Of a stretch of 48,652 bases of DNA, positions 1 through 7,683 are shown one piece after another. Each line of letters opens with the position of its first letter. The first letter of the stretch is position 1. Below the pieces are notes generated by a model. The model searched no databases, was not told where the DNA came from, and saw only the letters and a list, made by a program, of their open reading frames with translations. Source of the stretch: Thiobacillus denitrificans DSM 12475 (lineage in GTDB: Bacteria > Pseudomonadota > Gammaproteobacteria > Burkholderiales > Thiobacillaceae); assembly GCF_000376425.1 (NCBI RefSeq), contig NZ_AQWL01000016.1:1-48652 (forward strand), in the 5' to 3' direction. The translations under genes were made by a program, and so were the position numbers.

Positions 1-95
1 AAACAGGCAACCGGAAGGTGGCGCAGCAGGAAGTGAGAGTGATGGTAGTGCCATCACCGAAACAGGCAACCGGAAGGTGGCGCAGCAGGAAGTGA
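1..95. repeat. 36-bp direct repeat with 59-bp period
   Basis: Bases 1-36 are identical to 60-95 (both begin AAACAGGCAACCGG and end CAGGAAGTGA). The period of 59 is not a multiple of three, so the duplication shifts the reading frame of any gene running through it. It lies at the 3' end of a gene that enters from the left. Confidence 0.9.
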
Positions 96-118
96 TGACT
101 TTAGACGGAGACATTTGA
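2..118 (+). CDS. 3' end of an upstream gene (partial)
   Basis: A frame open from the left edge ends in TGA at 116-118, overlapping the ATG of the next gene as TGATG. That is the coupling seen at other junctions of this operon. The visible 38 residues are hydrophilic and end VAQQEVMTLDGDI. Another open frame ends at 95, so the true frame is uncertain because of the 59-bp duplication inside it. No function can be assigned. Confidence 0.35.
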   Translation, partial: NRQPEGGAAGSESDGSAITETGNRKVAQQEVMTLDGDI

Positions 119-1167
119 TGGCAACACCGAAAACGAAGACGACCAAGTTCCCTACCTCGGCGGATTCGCCGTTCGAGGATGGGTATGACATTGCTGGGGA
201 GCGAGATGCTCTGAAGGATTTGGTCGAGGCGGAGGAACCGGACGAGAAAGATCCTCGCTGGGAGCGTTTCATGGACCTGCTCGAAAGGGAAGAGCGCCTG
301 CGGCAGGAACAGGCGAATCGCCAGCAACGCCAATACGCTGACCCGATCGTTCCAGATCATGAGGCACGCGCACTGAAGGCAATCGGCAGCCTCGTTGCTG
401 ATGAGACTGATGTGATGGCAATCCATACCAAGGAGGCCTATCGACTGTTCATCGGCAGGACGCGTGATGAAAGCCCGCGCGGCTACGGAATCACCAGCGG
501 GAAGAAGGTTGCAGCAGTGCTCCGGTCAATCTGGAACCTGTCGGCCAATGACAATCCCTATGCGGACTGGATTCTGGTGCAGGTGACGGATCGGGTCGGC
601 GAACTGCGCCAACAGCTTGAGCATGCCGGAAAGCATTTCCAGGACGATCTGGACAAGTTGCAGGCGCGTGGCCTGCGCGTGTCCGTATTGAAGAGTCGTG
701 CGCCAGTGGAAGTGGAACTGGGTTTCCGTAGTCCCTACGGCTACATGATCGTGGATCTGATCCTGGACTTTGACTGGTATGCGCGTGTGGTCAAGACGAT
801 GGTGCAGAAGAACCGGCTGGGCGACATCGAGGGGAAGGAAGACTTGTACCAGATGACCAAGCGGATTCGGGCGTTGTTTGAGTCCACCTTGCCCTACCAG
901 AAGTATCTCCTCCGTGAGGAGTTGCGCCTGCTATCCAGGAGCGATTTCCTCCCTGGCGCCAGCGATGAAGCAAGGAAGCGGGTTGAAGCAGCGGTTGGGA
1001 TATTCGGTGAGGTGCCGCAGCCGATCTTCACCGGTGAAATGCGACCGCGTCATAGCCGTCGTCGGGCGGATGTGAGTGAGGCAGAGATGCGATTGCTGGT
1101 GGATGTGGCGCAGGGAAAAGTGGATACGGCCGGAAGTGATCTGAACCAGGAAAACACGCTCCTATGA
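118..1167 (+). CDS. TIGR03761 / PFL_4669-family ICE protein (AcaB-like)
   Basis: A 349-residue soluble protein. I recognise it as the PFL_4669 family of integrating conjugative elements, related to the AcaB/DUF1845 group in which some members are transcription activators of conjugation genes. Signs are the acidic, charged N-terminus, the central stretch SPYGYMIVDLILDFDWYARV and the C-terminal part with RPRHSRRRADVSEAE. The start is ATG 118, with GGAG at 107-110 seven bases upstream; the TTG just before it is less likely. The stop overlaps the DUF3158 start by 4 bp (ATGA). Family assignment is firm from context; a regulatory role here is inference. Confidence 0.85.
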   Translation: MATPKTKTTKFPTSADSPFEDGYDIAGERDALKDLVEAEEPDEKDPRWERFMDLLEREERLRQEQANRQQRQYADPIVPDHEARALKAIGSLVADETDVMAIHTKEAYRLFIGRTRDESPRGYGITSGKKVAAVLRSIWNLSANDNPYADWILVQVTDRVGELRQQLEHAGKHFQDDLDKLQARGLRVSVLKSRAPVEVELGFRSPYGYMIVDLILDFDWYARVVKTMVQKNRLGDIEGKEDLYQMTKRIRALFESTLPYQKYLLREELRLLSRSDFLPGASDEARKRVEAAVGIFGEVPQPIFTGEMRPRHSRRRADVSEAEMRLLVDVAQGKVDTAGSDLNQENTLL

Positions 1168-1556
1168 GCGGTTTGTCATCAATCCAGATGGATAAAAGGC
1201 CTTTTAAGGGTAAGGGGGCGGATGAGTGGCTGGCGCGGCTCCATCGTGACTACCGGAAGGTCGTGTTTGAGATGGAGGAATTGTCCGAGCACTCGAAGGG
1301 TGCCGCAGGCAACGCCTGGTATGTGTATCTGCATCACCGGAAATCGACTGGGCAACGCTTCCTGATGTGGCGCAGCTTTGGCGTGAAGCATTTCCACCTG
1401 ACATGGGACAGCATCCAGCCCACGCTGGGCCGAATGACACGGTCACAGCAGGACTGGTTTGAGGACGTCAATGCGGCAGTGCGGTTGCTGAATGCGAAGG
1501 AGGTCGTGACCAGAAAGGCAATACGCATGGCACAGGAACTGAACATCGAGGATTGA
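1164..1556 (+). CDS. DUF3158 family ICE protein
   Basis: A 130-residue basic protein beginning MSGLSSIQMDKRPFKG. It matches the DUF3158 family, which regularly follows the TIGR03761 gene and precedes ssb in this class of ICE. It is coupled to the upstream gene by an ATGA overlap. Visible features are a charged alpha-helical N-terminal half, a central GNAWYVYLHHRKSTGQRF segment and no membrane segment or signal peptide. The family's biochemical role is not known. A DNA-processing role beside SSB and TopB is inference. Confidence 0.8.
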   Translation: MSGLSSIQMDKRPFKGKGADEWLARLHRDYRKVVFEMEELSEHSKGAAGNAWYVYLHHRKSTGQRFLMWRSFGVKHFHLTWDSIQPTLGRMTRSQQDWFEDVNAAVRLLNAKEVVTRKAIRMAQELNIED

Positions 1557-1620
1557 AGCAATGAAGTGGGTACGCCACCCCTTGGCGTGGATTATTTAAT
1601 CAAATGAAGGAGAAGAGGCA

Positions 1621-2007
1621 ATGAGCAATGAATTTCGTGGCACGGGCAATCTGGGCGACAACCCCACGCTGAAGACCGTCCTGGTCAAGGGCGAGGATCG
1701 AAAGGTCGCAGAGATCCGGGTTTTCTTCGACGAATACAAGCCGGATGGTCAGGGCGGTTTCGAGCAGTCGGGTGGGTTCTGGATGAATGCGTCGGTGTGG
1801 GACAAGCGCGGCGAAGATGTTGCCCAGCACCTGCGCAAGGGGGCACGTGTGCATATCGCCGGCCGCCTGGCCGAGCAGGAGTGGACAGACAAAGAGTCTG
1901 GCGAAGTGCGGAAGACGATGCAGCTCAATGCCGATGATGTCTATCTGTCGCTGTCTCGTCTGGAGGAAGTGAAATTCAGGCCGAAAGCGCAGGAAGTGGG
2001 TGCTTGA
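1621..2007 (+). CDS. ssb: single-stranded DNA-binding protein, ICE type
   Basis: A 128-residue OB-fold protein that binds ssDNA during element transfer or replication. It opens with FRGTGNLGDNPTLK, the SSB strand-1 signature, and carries the GGFWMNASVWDKRGEDVAQHLRKG core and RVHIAGRLAEQEW. It lacks the long Gly/Pro/Gln linker and acidic DDDIPF tail of host SSB, as usual for ICE and phage versions, so it may not recruit host partners in the normal way. The ribosome binding site GAAGGAGA is near 1606. The stop shares a base with the next ATG (TGATG). Confidence 0.9.
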   Translation: MSNEFRGTGNLGDNPTLKTVLVKGEDRKVAEIRVFFDEYKPDGQGGFEQSGGFWMNASVWDKRGEDVAQHLRKGARVHIAGRLAEQEWTDKESGEVRKTMQLNADDVYLSLSRLEEVKFRPKAQEVGA

Positions 2008-2336
2008 TGCGAACAGTCCCTTCTTTGCTGCTTTCATCCGTGCTCATGCTCAATTCCTCAGCATTTGCTGCTGAGCGTCACGAGCTGATGATGTGCAACA
2101 CCTATTCGGGTGGCGGAGGTGTCAGCGTCAAGGGCAGAACCCTCAAGTGCGAAGGCGAACCGGATGCTCGCGGCTACAGCAAATTCTTGACGACGAGTCT
2201 GACGGACCTGTACGGCCAGGGTTGGAGGGTTGAGTCCATGTCGGCCTACCCGGCGAGCTCGTCTGGGGAGGCGACGGTGATTTTCCTGCTGAACCGGACA
2301 ACGACATCCGGCCCCGCATTACCTGCCCAGAAATAG
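2007..2336 (+). CDS. small exported protein, unknown
   Basis: A 109-residue protein with a Sec-type signal peptide: MRTV, a hydrophobic core of about 15 residues (SLLLSSVLMLNSSAF) and a probable signal-peptidase site after AFA (residues 19-21). The mature part contains two cysteines and a Gly-rich segment, and no family is recognised. The start ATG 2007 is translationally coupled to ssb (TGATG). A periplasmic location is predicted; its presence in a DNA-metabolism operon suggests it belongs to the conjugation machinery, but nothing in the sequence proves that. Confidence 0.65.
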   Translation: MRTVPSLLLSSVLMLNSSAFAAERHELMMCNTYSGGGGVSVKGRTLKCEGEPDARGYSKFLTTSLTDLYGQGWRVESMSAYPASSSGEATVIFLLNRTTTSGPALPAQK

Positions 2337-2344
2337 GAGGCTTC

Positions 2345-2581
2345 ATGAGACATCCAACCCAGCCCGAGGAAAACATGATTGCAGCGGTGCTGCAATCGGT
2401 GTCGGAAGACGCGTGCCGCTATGGGATGGGCTCGGGATGTTTTCATGGGTTCGAGTTCAAGGCCATGAGGCTTGGGCGGCGTGGTCGGCCAGGTGCAATG
2501 GCAAGAGTGAAGATTGTGGTCAGTCAGGATGGCGAGGTGATCGAATCACGCTTACTCGATGTTCTGAATGAACCGTTGTAG
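2345..2581 (+). CDS. hypothetical protein
   Basis: A 78-residue protein starting MRHPTQPEENM with a strong AGGAGG ribosome binding site at 2336-2341. It is predicted cytoplasmic, with no signal or membrane segment; the middle is basic and Gly-rich (MRLGRRGRPGAMARVKI) and the C-terminus could form two short strands. It sits 8 bp after the exported protein in the same operon. I do not recognise a family. Confidence 0.55.
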   Translation: MRHPTQPEENMIAAVLQSVSEDACRYGMGSGCFHGFEFKAMRLGRRGRPGAMARVKIVVSQDGEVIESRLLDVLNEPL

Positions 2582-2606
2582 GCCGCGGCTGGGTTGAGTC
2601 TGGGAT

Positions 2607-2696
2607 GTGAGCCAGCACTATTTCAACACGACGTTTGACGGTGAACCCGTGACCGTCATTTTTGGATGGGACGCAACGGTTTGTTCAGGGAGGTGA
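2607..2696 (+). CDS. possible 29-residue ORF
   Basis: A GTG-initiated frame encodes MSQHYFNTTFDGEPVTVIFG and nine more residues before a TGA at 2694-2696, which overlaps the ribosome binding site of the next gene. It reads like the N-terminus of a longer protein cut short, so it may be a remnant. No good ribosome binding site is seen. This is a low-confidence call kept because it fills an otherwise empty gap. Confidence 0.3.
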   Translation: MSQHYFNTTFDGEPVTVIFGWDATVCSGR

Positions 2697-2700
2697 TGCA

Positions 2701-2985
2701 GTGATAGACAAGAACTGGCAGGAAATTGCCCCGGATCCCGATTGGGTGCGGCAGGAAGTAGCCCGCCTGAATGAGGCAGTCGATGAATTTGCCGGTGCCA
2801 TGAAGGCGAAGCTGTCGCAGAAAGCGCATGAGGGCTGGACCGGCTGGGACAAGCCTGAATCAGGCATCAAGATATGGAATGCCATGCTTGCCCAAGGCGC
2901 TGCGGTACCGCTGGCCCGTGGGCAGGAGGTGGACATTGCCAATCTGGCGATGATGCTATGGCGGATCAATGGGAGGGGGGAATGA
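2701..2985 (+). CDS. hypothetical ICE protein
   Basis: A 94-residue acidic, mostly helical protein (MIDKNWQEIAPDPDWVRQEV onward). The chosen start is GTG 2701 because AGGGAGG at 2687-2693 lies seven bases upstream; a longer version starting at 2662 would place that site inside the coding region. It ends in an ATGA overlap with the small membrane peptide gene. The family is not recognised. Helical content and position suggest a small accessory factor of the ssb-topB operon. Confidence 0.6.
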   Translation: MIDKNWQEIAPDPDWVRQEVARLNEAVDEFAGAMKAKLSQKAHEGWTGWDKPESGIKIWNAMLAQGAAVPLARGQEVDIANLAMMLWRINGRGE

Positions 2986-3071
2986 ATGCCCTTGCGATCT
3001 GGGGCCCGATGTTTTTGGCCGTGCTGGCATCTCTCATTGATGCGTCTGCGATTTCAGGATGGCTTGAGTGA
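2982..3071 (+). CDS. 29-residue membrane peptide
   Basis: Encodes a peptide with one hydrophobic segment (LAIWGPMFLAVLASLIDASA), likely a single inner-membrane helix. It has a GGGAGGGGGG ribosome binding site directly upstream, an ATGA overlap with the preceding gene and a GTGA overlap with topB, so it is translationally linked on both sides. The tight packing argues that it is real or serves as a coupling ORF for topB. Confidence 0.5.
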   Translation: MNALAIWGPMFLAVLASLIDASAISGWLE

Positions 3072-5491
3072 AGCTCTACCTCTGCGAAAAACCCTCACAG
3101 GGCAGAGAAATCGCCAGCCACATCGGTGCTCGGACACGCGGGGATGGATGCATTACTGGTAACGGTGTGTCGGTAACCTGGGGTATCGGCCACCTGGTTG
3201 AACAGGCGAAACCGGAGCACTACAACCCGTCATTGAAATTCTGGGACATCGCGCAATTGCCTGTGCTACCGGATGAGTGGCACATGGAGGTGAAGCACCA
3301 GACCCGTGATCAGTACAAGATCGTCTCGAAGCTGTTGAAGCAGGCAACTGAGGTTGTCATTGCCACCGATGCCGACCGTGAGGGCGAAGTGATCGCACGG
3401 GAGCTGATGCAACTGAACGGCTACCGCGGCAAGGTTTCGCGCCTCTGGCTTTCAGCGTTCGATGATGCGTCGGTGAAGAAGGCTCTGGCTAACATCCTGC
3501 CGGGCGAAAAAACGCTGCCGATGTATTTCTCCGGGATGGGCCGAAGCCGGGCGGACTGGCTGGCCGGGATGAATCTCACCATGGCCTTGACCAAGGCATT
3601 CGGTGCCGGCGGTAAAGACGGAACCTTGCATTGTGGTCGTGTACAGACGCCTGTGTTGGCTTTGGTGGTGCGGCGCGAACGGGCCATCGCCGCGTTCGTT
3701 CCAAAGGCGCACTTCGGGGTCAATGCGACTTTCCTGATGGGCGGGGCATCCGTACCGATGGCCTGGGTGGTGCGAGCGGCGCTTCTCGACGATGAGGGCC
3801 GTCTCGTCGACCGCGGAAGTGCAGAGGCGGTGGTCAGGCAGGTCGCAGGGCAGACCGGGAAGGTGAGCCATGTCGAGACGACACAGGAACGCGAAATCGC
3901 GCCGTTGCTGTACAGCCTGGGATCACTCCAGCGAGATGCCTCGGCGCGCTTCGGGATGAAGGCGCAGGCCGTACTCGATGCTGCGCAGGCACTTTACGAA
4001 AAACACAAGGCGACATCGTATCCACGAACGGATTGCGAATACCTACCACGCTCGATGCTGGCCGAATCGAACGAGACGCTGCAGGCTATCGGCGGAGCGA
4101 AGCCCGAGTTGGTAACACTGGCGACGGTTGCCGAGTCGGCGCTCAATGGTGCCGATGAGCGTTTCCGGGGCAGGGCCTTCAACAACAAACAGATCACTGC
4201 CCACCACGCGATCATTCCGACGCGAAACCCGAACATCGATGTGTCGGCCATGACCCCTACCGAGCGGACGATCTTCGACATGGTTTGTCGACGGTATCTG
4301 GGGCAATTCCTGGGGGATTACCAGTACAGCAAGACAGTGATCGAGGTGATCTGCGAGGGTGAGAAATTCAGGGTGAGCGGCAAGACGCCGCTGATCCCCG
4401 GCTGGCGGCAGACCCTGCCAGAGGTGACGAAAGCATCCACGGACAAGGACGATGACCAGGATGCGGCGGTGACGCTCCCGAAGGTAGGTGTGGGCGAGGA
4501 TGCCCGCAACCTGCGTTGCGAGGTGCAGGACAGAAAGACCTCACCGCCCAAACGTTACACCGAGGGCACGCTGTTGGCGGCGATGGAGTCGATCGACAAG
4601 GAGATCGAGGATCCGCGCTGGAAGGCAGTGATGAAAAACAAGGAGAAAGCGGGCATTGGAACGGATGCAACGCGTTCGGCCATTATCGAGGGGCTGTTCA
4701 AGCGGGACTACATCGTCGCCAAAAAGAAGGAGCTGCTGCCGACCGAGAAAGCTGTCGCGCTGATTGGACTGATCGAGGAGGTTTCGCCTGAAATTGCAGA
4801 TCCAGTCTTGACTGCTCAGTGGGAAGATCGACTGAGCCAGATAGAAAAGGGTGAGATCGAGCTGTCGCAGTTTGAACTCAGTCTTGGTGAGTGGCTGGTG
4901 CAGGTGATTGACGGCATCAAGCGTCAGAAGGGCAGGCGGCAGATCTCCGTGTCTGGAATACGCACACCGGACAAGGGTAGTGCGGTCGTGGCGTGCCCTA
5001 CTTGCGGCAAGTTAATGCGCAGAATTGATGGGCCGAATGGCTTCTTCTGGGGTTGTACGGCATACAGGGAAGGGTGCAAGTCGACGCTCCCCGATGTCGA
5101 CGGTAAGCCCGGATCCGCCAGACAGGCATCGATACCACAATTGCAGGCAGGGCCTTCCTATCCATGCCCCAGATGCCAGAAGCCCTTACGCCTGGTGAAA
5201 GGCCCCAAAGGGCCATTCTGGGGATGTACAGGCTACCCGGAGTGCAAACACACCCAGCCGGATGACGAAGGGAAGCCAGGCGTTCGAACTGACGAGGTGG
5301 CAGGAAAGGTTCAGCGACCCGAGGCGGCCGTGGCGCGAGGAACACCCATGCGTACCGCCAGGGCAGGTGCAGCCTGTCCGGACTGCAAGACAGGCTTGCT
5401 CGTCAGCAAAACCATGAAAGATTCCGGTAAGGCATTTGTGGGATGCAATCGCTTCCCGGCGTGCAGATTCTTCGCATGGCCAGAGAAATAG
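3068..5491 (+). CDS. topB: DNA topoisomerase III
   Basis: An 807-residue type IA topoisomerase that decatenates and relaxes DNA during element processing. The Toprim domain has EKPSQGR at residues 7-13 and the acidic metal motif DADREGE at 101-107. The catalytic tyrosine is Y318 in TSYPRTDCEYLP. The C-terminus carries three zinc ribbons, starting at CPTC 643, CPRC 700 and CPDC 770; E. coli TopB is shorter (about 650 residues) and lacks these Cys4 modules, while ICE and plasmid versions often have them. The start GTG 3068 overlaps the upstream peptide gene by 4 bp. All key residues are intact. Confidence 0.95.
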   Translation: MKLYLCEKPSQGREIASHIGARTRGDGCITGNGVSVTWGIGHLVEQAKPEHYNPSLKFWDIAQLPVLPDEWHMEVKHQTRDQYKIVSKLLKQATEVVIATDADREGEVIARELMQLNGYRGKVSRLWLSAFDDASVKKALANILPGEKTLPMYFSGMGRSRADWLAGMNLTMALTKAFGAGGKDGTLHCGRVQTPVLALVVRRERAIAAFVPKAHFGVNATFLMGGASVPMAWVVRAALLDDEGRLVDRGSAEAVVRQVAGQTGKVSHVETTQEREIAPLLYSLGSLQRDASARFGMKAQAVLDAAQALYEKHKATSYPRTDCEYLPRSMLAESNETLQAIGGAKPELVTLATVAESALNGADERFRGRAFNNKQITAHHAIIPTRNPNIDVSAMTPTERTIFDMVCRRYLGQFLGDYQYSKTVIEVICEGEKFRVSGKTPLIPGWRQTLPEVTKASTDKDDDQDAAVTLPKVGVGEDARNLRCEVQDRKTSPPKRYTEGTLLAAMESIDKEIEDPRWKAVMKNKEKAGIGTDATRSAIIEGLFKRDYIVAKKKELLPTEKAVALIGLIEEVSPEIADPVLTAQWEDRLSQIEKGEIELSQFELSLGEWLVQVIDGIKRQKGRRQISVSGIRTPDKGSAVVACPTCGKLMRRIDGPNGFFWGCTAYREGCKSTLPDVDGKPGSARQASIPQLQAGPSYPCPRCQKPLRLVKGPKGPFWGCTGYPECKHTQPDDEGKPGVRTDEVAGKVQRPEAAVARGTPMRTARAGAACPDCKTGLLVSKTMKDSGKAFVGCNRFPACRFFAWPEK

Positions 5492-5495
5492 CCGG

Positions 5496-5705
5496 ATGCG
5501 AATGATACACACCACACGGATCGAAATTCCCTGCGCTGAGCCGGTATGGCTGGTTGCCGAATGGCCGGACGGCACCTGGTGCGATCTCCATGAGCTGTCT
5601 GAAATGACTCACATGAGCGACGACTACCAGATTGTTCGAGTGCTGACGCACGACGAAGGATTCACCCCAATTAAAACGCAACGATGGAGCCCGAATTGCA
5701 AATGA
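5496..5705 (+). CDS. hypothetical protein
   Basis: A 69-residue protein (MRMIHTTRIEIPCAEPVWLV onward), chosen to start at ATG 5496 four bases after the topB stop. It is predicted soluble, with several Trp residues and alternating hydrophobic residues that suggest a small beta fold. It overlaps the S49 peptidase start by 4 bp (ATGA at 5702-5705). The family is not recognised. Confidence 0.5.
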   Translation: MRMIHTTRIEIPCAEPVWLVAEWPDGTWCDLHELSEMTHMSDDYQIVRVLTHDEGFTPIKTQRWSPNCK

Positions 5706-6625
5706 CAGAAAGTGAAATCCGCCACGCAGTGAGCGACGAGCTGGTGAGGGATGTGCTTCGTGAGCGCCGCTCAGAACGGCGCTGGAGACTGATCAAGCGC
5801 GGGATGATGGTCGCGGCCGGCGTGGTGTTCTTTGCCTTGTATCTCTTCGGCTACGCGAAGCAGATGGGATGGAAGATGATCCCCAACAACGAGATCACGG
5901 CGGTGATTCACATCGATGGGGAGATTTCCGCCGGCGCCACGGCCTCGGCGGAGAAGGTGGTTCCCTTGCTCCGGAAGGCCTTCGAGGCAAAGAACGTGAA
6001 AGCAGTGGTGCTGAGTATCGACAGTCCAGGAGGCGCTCCGGTTGAAGCCGAGCGAATTTACCAGTCGATCAAGGCTTTCAGAAAGAAGCATCCCAAACCG
6101 ATTGTTGCGGTGATCAACAACGTCGGTGCGTCGGCAGCCTACATGGTGGCGCTGCATACCGACAAAATCTACGCTGCGAATTATTCGCTTGTCGGATCCG
6201 TTGGCGCGGTTCTGACAGGTTGGGACTTCCACAAGGCGCTTGAGAAGCTCCAGATCAGCCAGCGGGTGTATGCCTCCGGCAATCTGAAATCCATGCTCAA
6301 TCCCTATATGCCCATGACGCCAGAAGCCGATCGCAAGGCGCAGGAAATGGTTCAGAAGATGGGCGAAAGATTCAAGGCAGAGGTTCAGGCTGCCCGGGGA
6401 AAGAAACTGCAGAAAGGAGTGGATTACACCACCGGCGAAGTCTGGGATGGGGTGCAGGCCAAGGAGATCGGGTTGATCGACGAAATCGGCACGCTTGATA
6501 CCGTGGCGAGTTCATGGGATAGGGCGGTGCATGATTTTGGGCCGCGCGCGCCAGGGGCGGGGTGGCTAAGCGGGATGGCCACTGGCCTTGAATGGCTGGC
6601 ACGCTTTCAGAATGGTTTGCATTGA
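5702..6625 (+). CDS. S49-family serine peptidase (SppA/SohB-like)
   Basis: A 307-residue membrane-anchored protease with one N-terminal transmembrane helix (about residues 35-52, MMVAAGVVFFALYLFG) followed by a single S49 domain. The nucleophile is S144 (NVGASAAY) and the general base is K196 (GNLKSMLNP), 52 residues apart as in single-domain archaeal SppA. SPGG (about 106-109) would form the oxyanion region. The start at ATG 5702 is preferred over 5684 because it forms an ATGA overlap. S49 peptidases recur in this ICE class. Removal of signal peptides or of entry-exclusion or pilus precursors is a guess. Confidence 0.85.
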   Translation: MTESEIRHAVSDELVRDVLRERRSERRWRLIKRGMMVAAGVVFFALYLFGYAKQMGWKMIPNNEITAVIHIDGEISAGATASAEKVVPLLRKAFEAKNVKAVVLSIDSPGGAPVEAERIYQSIKAFRKKHPKPIVAVINNVGASAAYMVALHTDKIYAANYSLVGSVGAVLTGWDFHKALEKLQISQRVYASGNLKSMLNPYMPMTPEADRKAQEMVQKMGERFKAEVQAARGKKLQKGVDYTTGEVWDGVQAKEIGLIDEIGTLDTVASSWDRAVHDFGPRAPGAGWLSGMATGLEWLARFQNGLH

Positions 6626-6704
6626 TCGCTACCGAGTGATGAAAAAATAATCGCGCGGTAAGGACGCTTGATCGGACTGAGATTTTGGGTGAAATGCTAA
6701 AGTC

Positions 6705-6727
6705 TTATCCACAGAAAATGTGGATGA
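6705..6727. promoter_or_regulatory. inverted pair of DnaA-box-like sites
   Basis: TTATCCACA (consensus DnaA box) at 6705-6713 and TGTGGATGA at 6719-6727 face each other across five bases, just upstream of the next gene. The pair could be a replication or initiator-binding site, or simply an operator dyad for that gene. Confidence 0.45.
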
Positions 6728-6745
6728 ATTGTCATGGAGCCGGAT

Positions 6746-7039
6746 ATGAGTAATGTGGTGGACCTTGCGGGGTTTCAGTGCCCGGTTGGCAGCATGGCCA
6801 TGCATTCCGTGTATGGCCTGGTTGAAGTCTTTTCCCAGGATGGGTGGATGCGTGGTGTGGTCTATGAACACCATGAAGAATTGAGCCTTGCCCATGAGAA
6901 TGATGACGTGGTTTTTGCTGAGCACATCGAGATGCGTGAGGCATGGGTTCATGTTCGCGAACTTACCGAGGCGGATCTTGCGAAAGACATCGAGAGCCTG
7001 CGCAAGCGTGGTCAATTTTTCTTCAATCCTGTCGACTGA
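6746..7039 (+). CDS. hypothetical ICE protein
   Basis: A 97-residue acidic soluble protein (MSNVVDLAGFQCPVGSMAMH onward). ATG 6746 is chosen over 6734 because GGAG lies six bases upstream. The N-terminal half resembles a small beta-barrel (MHSVYGLVEVFSQDGWMRGV) and the C-terminal half is helical and charged. It follows the S49 gene after a gap holding the inverted DnaA-like boxes, so it may have its own promoter. The family is not recognised. It is the last backbone gene before the cargo block. Confidence 0.55.
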   Translation: MSNVVDLAGFQCPVGSMAMHSVYGLVEVFSQDGWMRGVVYEHHEELSLAHENDDVVFAEHIEMREAWVHVRELTEADLAKDIESLRKRGQFFFNPVD

Positions 7040-7197
7040 AGTGAGATCGACGTGCTCCCGTACCCATCTTCCCCTTGACCGCATCCCGACGCTCAGATCC
7101 ACCAGAAGCGGATACACAAAGCAGTCTGTTCAGGGTTGATTTGGGCCGCTGATCATCAGTCCCAGTACGGCCAATTCCAGGCGGTCAGGTTTTAAAC

Positions 7198-7234
7198 CTT
7201 GACCATCCGAAACTTGACCATAAGACTTGACCAT
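7198..7234 (+). repeat. three CTTGACCAT repeats
   Basis: CTTGACCAT occurs at 7198-7206, 7213-7221 and 7226-7234, the last two sharing ACTTGACCATAAG with a 13-bp period. The rest of 7040-7322 shows no supported gene. The repeats could be iterons or regulator sites near the junction between backbone and cargo. Confidence 0.5.
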
Positions 7235-7322
7235 AAGGATGACTTCGTCATATGCGAGCGGCTTGATTAATGAGCTTGTCGGGAATGGAAAATTGAGCCC
7301 AGCAAGGGCTTGCGCCACATAC

Positions 7323-7338
7323 AATTATTTGTATAATT
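7323..7338. promoter_or_regulatory. palindromic promoter/operator of the toxin-antitoxin pair
   Basis: A perfect 16-bp dyad, AATTAT-TTGT-ATAATT, contains a consensus -10 hexamer TATAAT at 7332-7337. The toxin ATG lies only seven bases beyond, so a start at or near the A of ATG would give a leaderless message. Repressor binding by the downstream XRE antitoxin is the expected use of such a dyad. Confidence 0.55.
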
Positions 7339-7344
7339 ACGTTA

Positions 7345-7683
7345 ATGATAGATACTAAGCCTGTCGAGTTCCGGGGCAGCGCCCTCGATGATCTGCGCGC
7401 CTTCCCCATCTCGGCTCGGCGCGAAGCTGGACACCAAATCGACCTGGTACAGCAAGGCGGCGAACCGGAAAATTGGAAATCGATGACAACGGTAGGCCAA
7501 GGCGTGCGGGAAATCCGGATTCGGGACGAAGTCGGCGCGTACCGGGTGATCTATGTCGCCAAGTTTGCCGATGCCGTCTATGTGCTGCACTGCTTTCAGA
7601 AAAAAACGCAGAAAACCAGCAAGGTAGATATCGACTTGGCAGCGAAACGCTACCGGGATTTGTTGAAGGAGATAGAACAATGA
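7345..7683 (+). CDS. RelE/ParE-superfamily toxin (Gp49/HigB-like)
   Basis: A 112-residue basic protein of the phage Gp49-like/HigB group, predicted to be a ribosome-dependent mRNA interferase. Supporting segments are DDLRAFPISARREAGHQ, the RIRDEVGAYRVIYVAKF strand pair and VLHCFQKKTQKTSKVDIDLA, a typical basic C-terminal region. The toxin comes first and the antitoxin second, the order usual in this subgroup, with an ATGA overlap. There is no Shine-Dalgarno site and the -10 box ends eight bases before the ATG. It would stabilise the element. Length and motifs look complete. Confidence 0.85.
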   Translation: MIDTKPVEFRGSALDDLRAFPISARREAGHQIDLVQQGGEPENWKSMTTVGQGVREIRIRDEVGAYRVIYVAKFADAVYVLHCFQKKTQKTSKVDIDLAAKRYRDLLKEIEQ

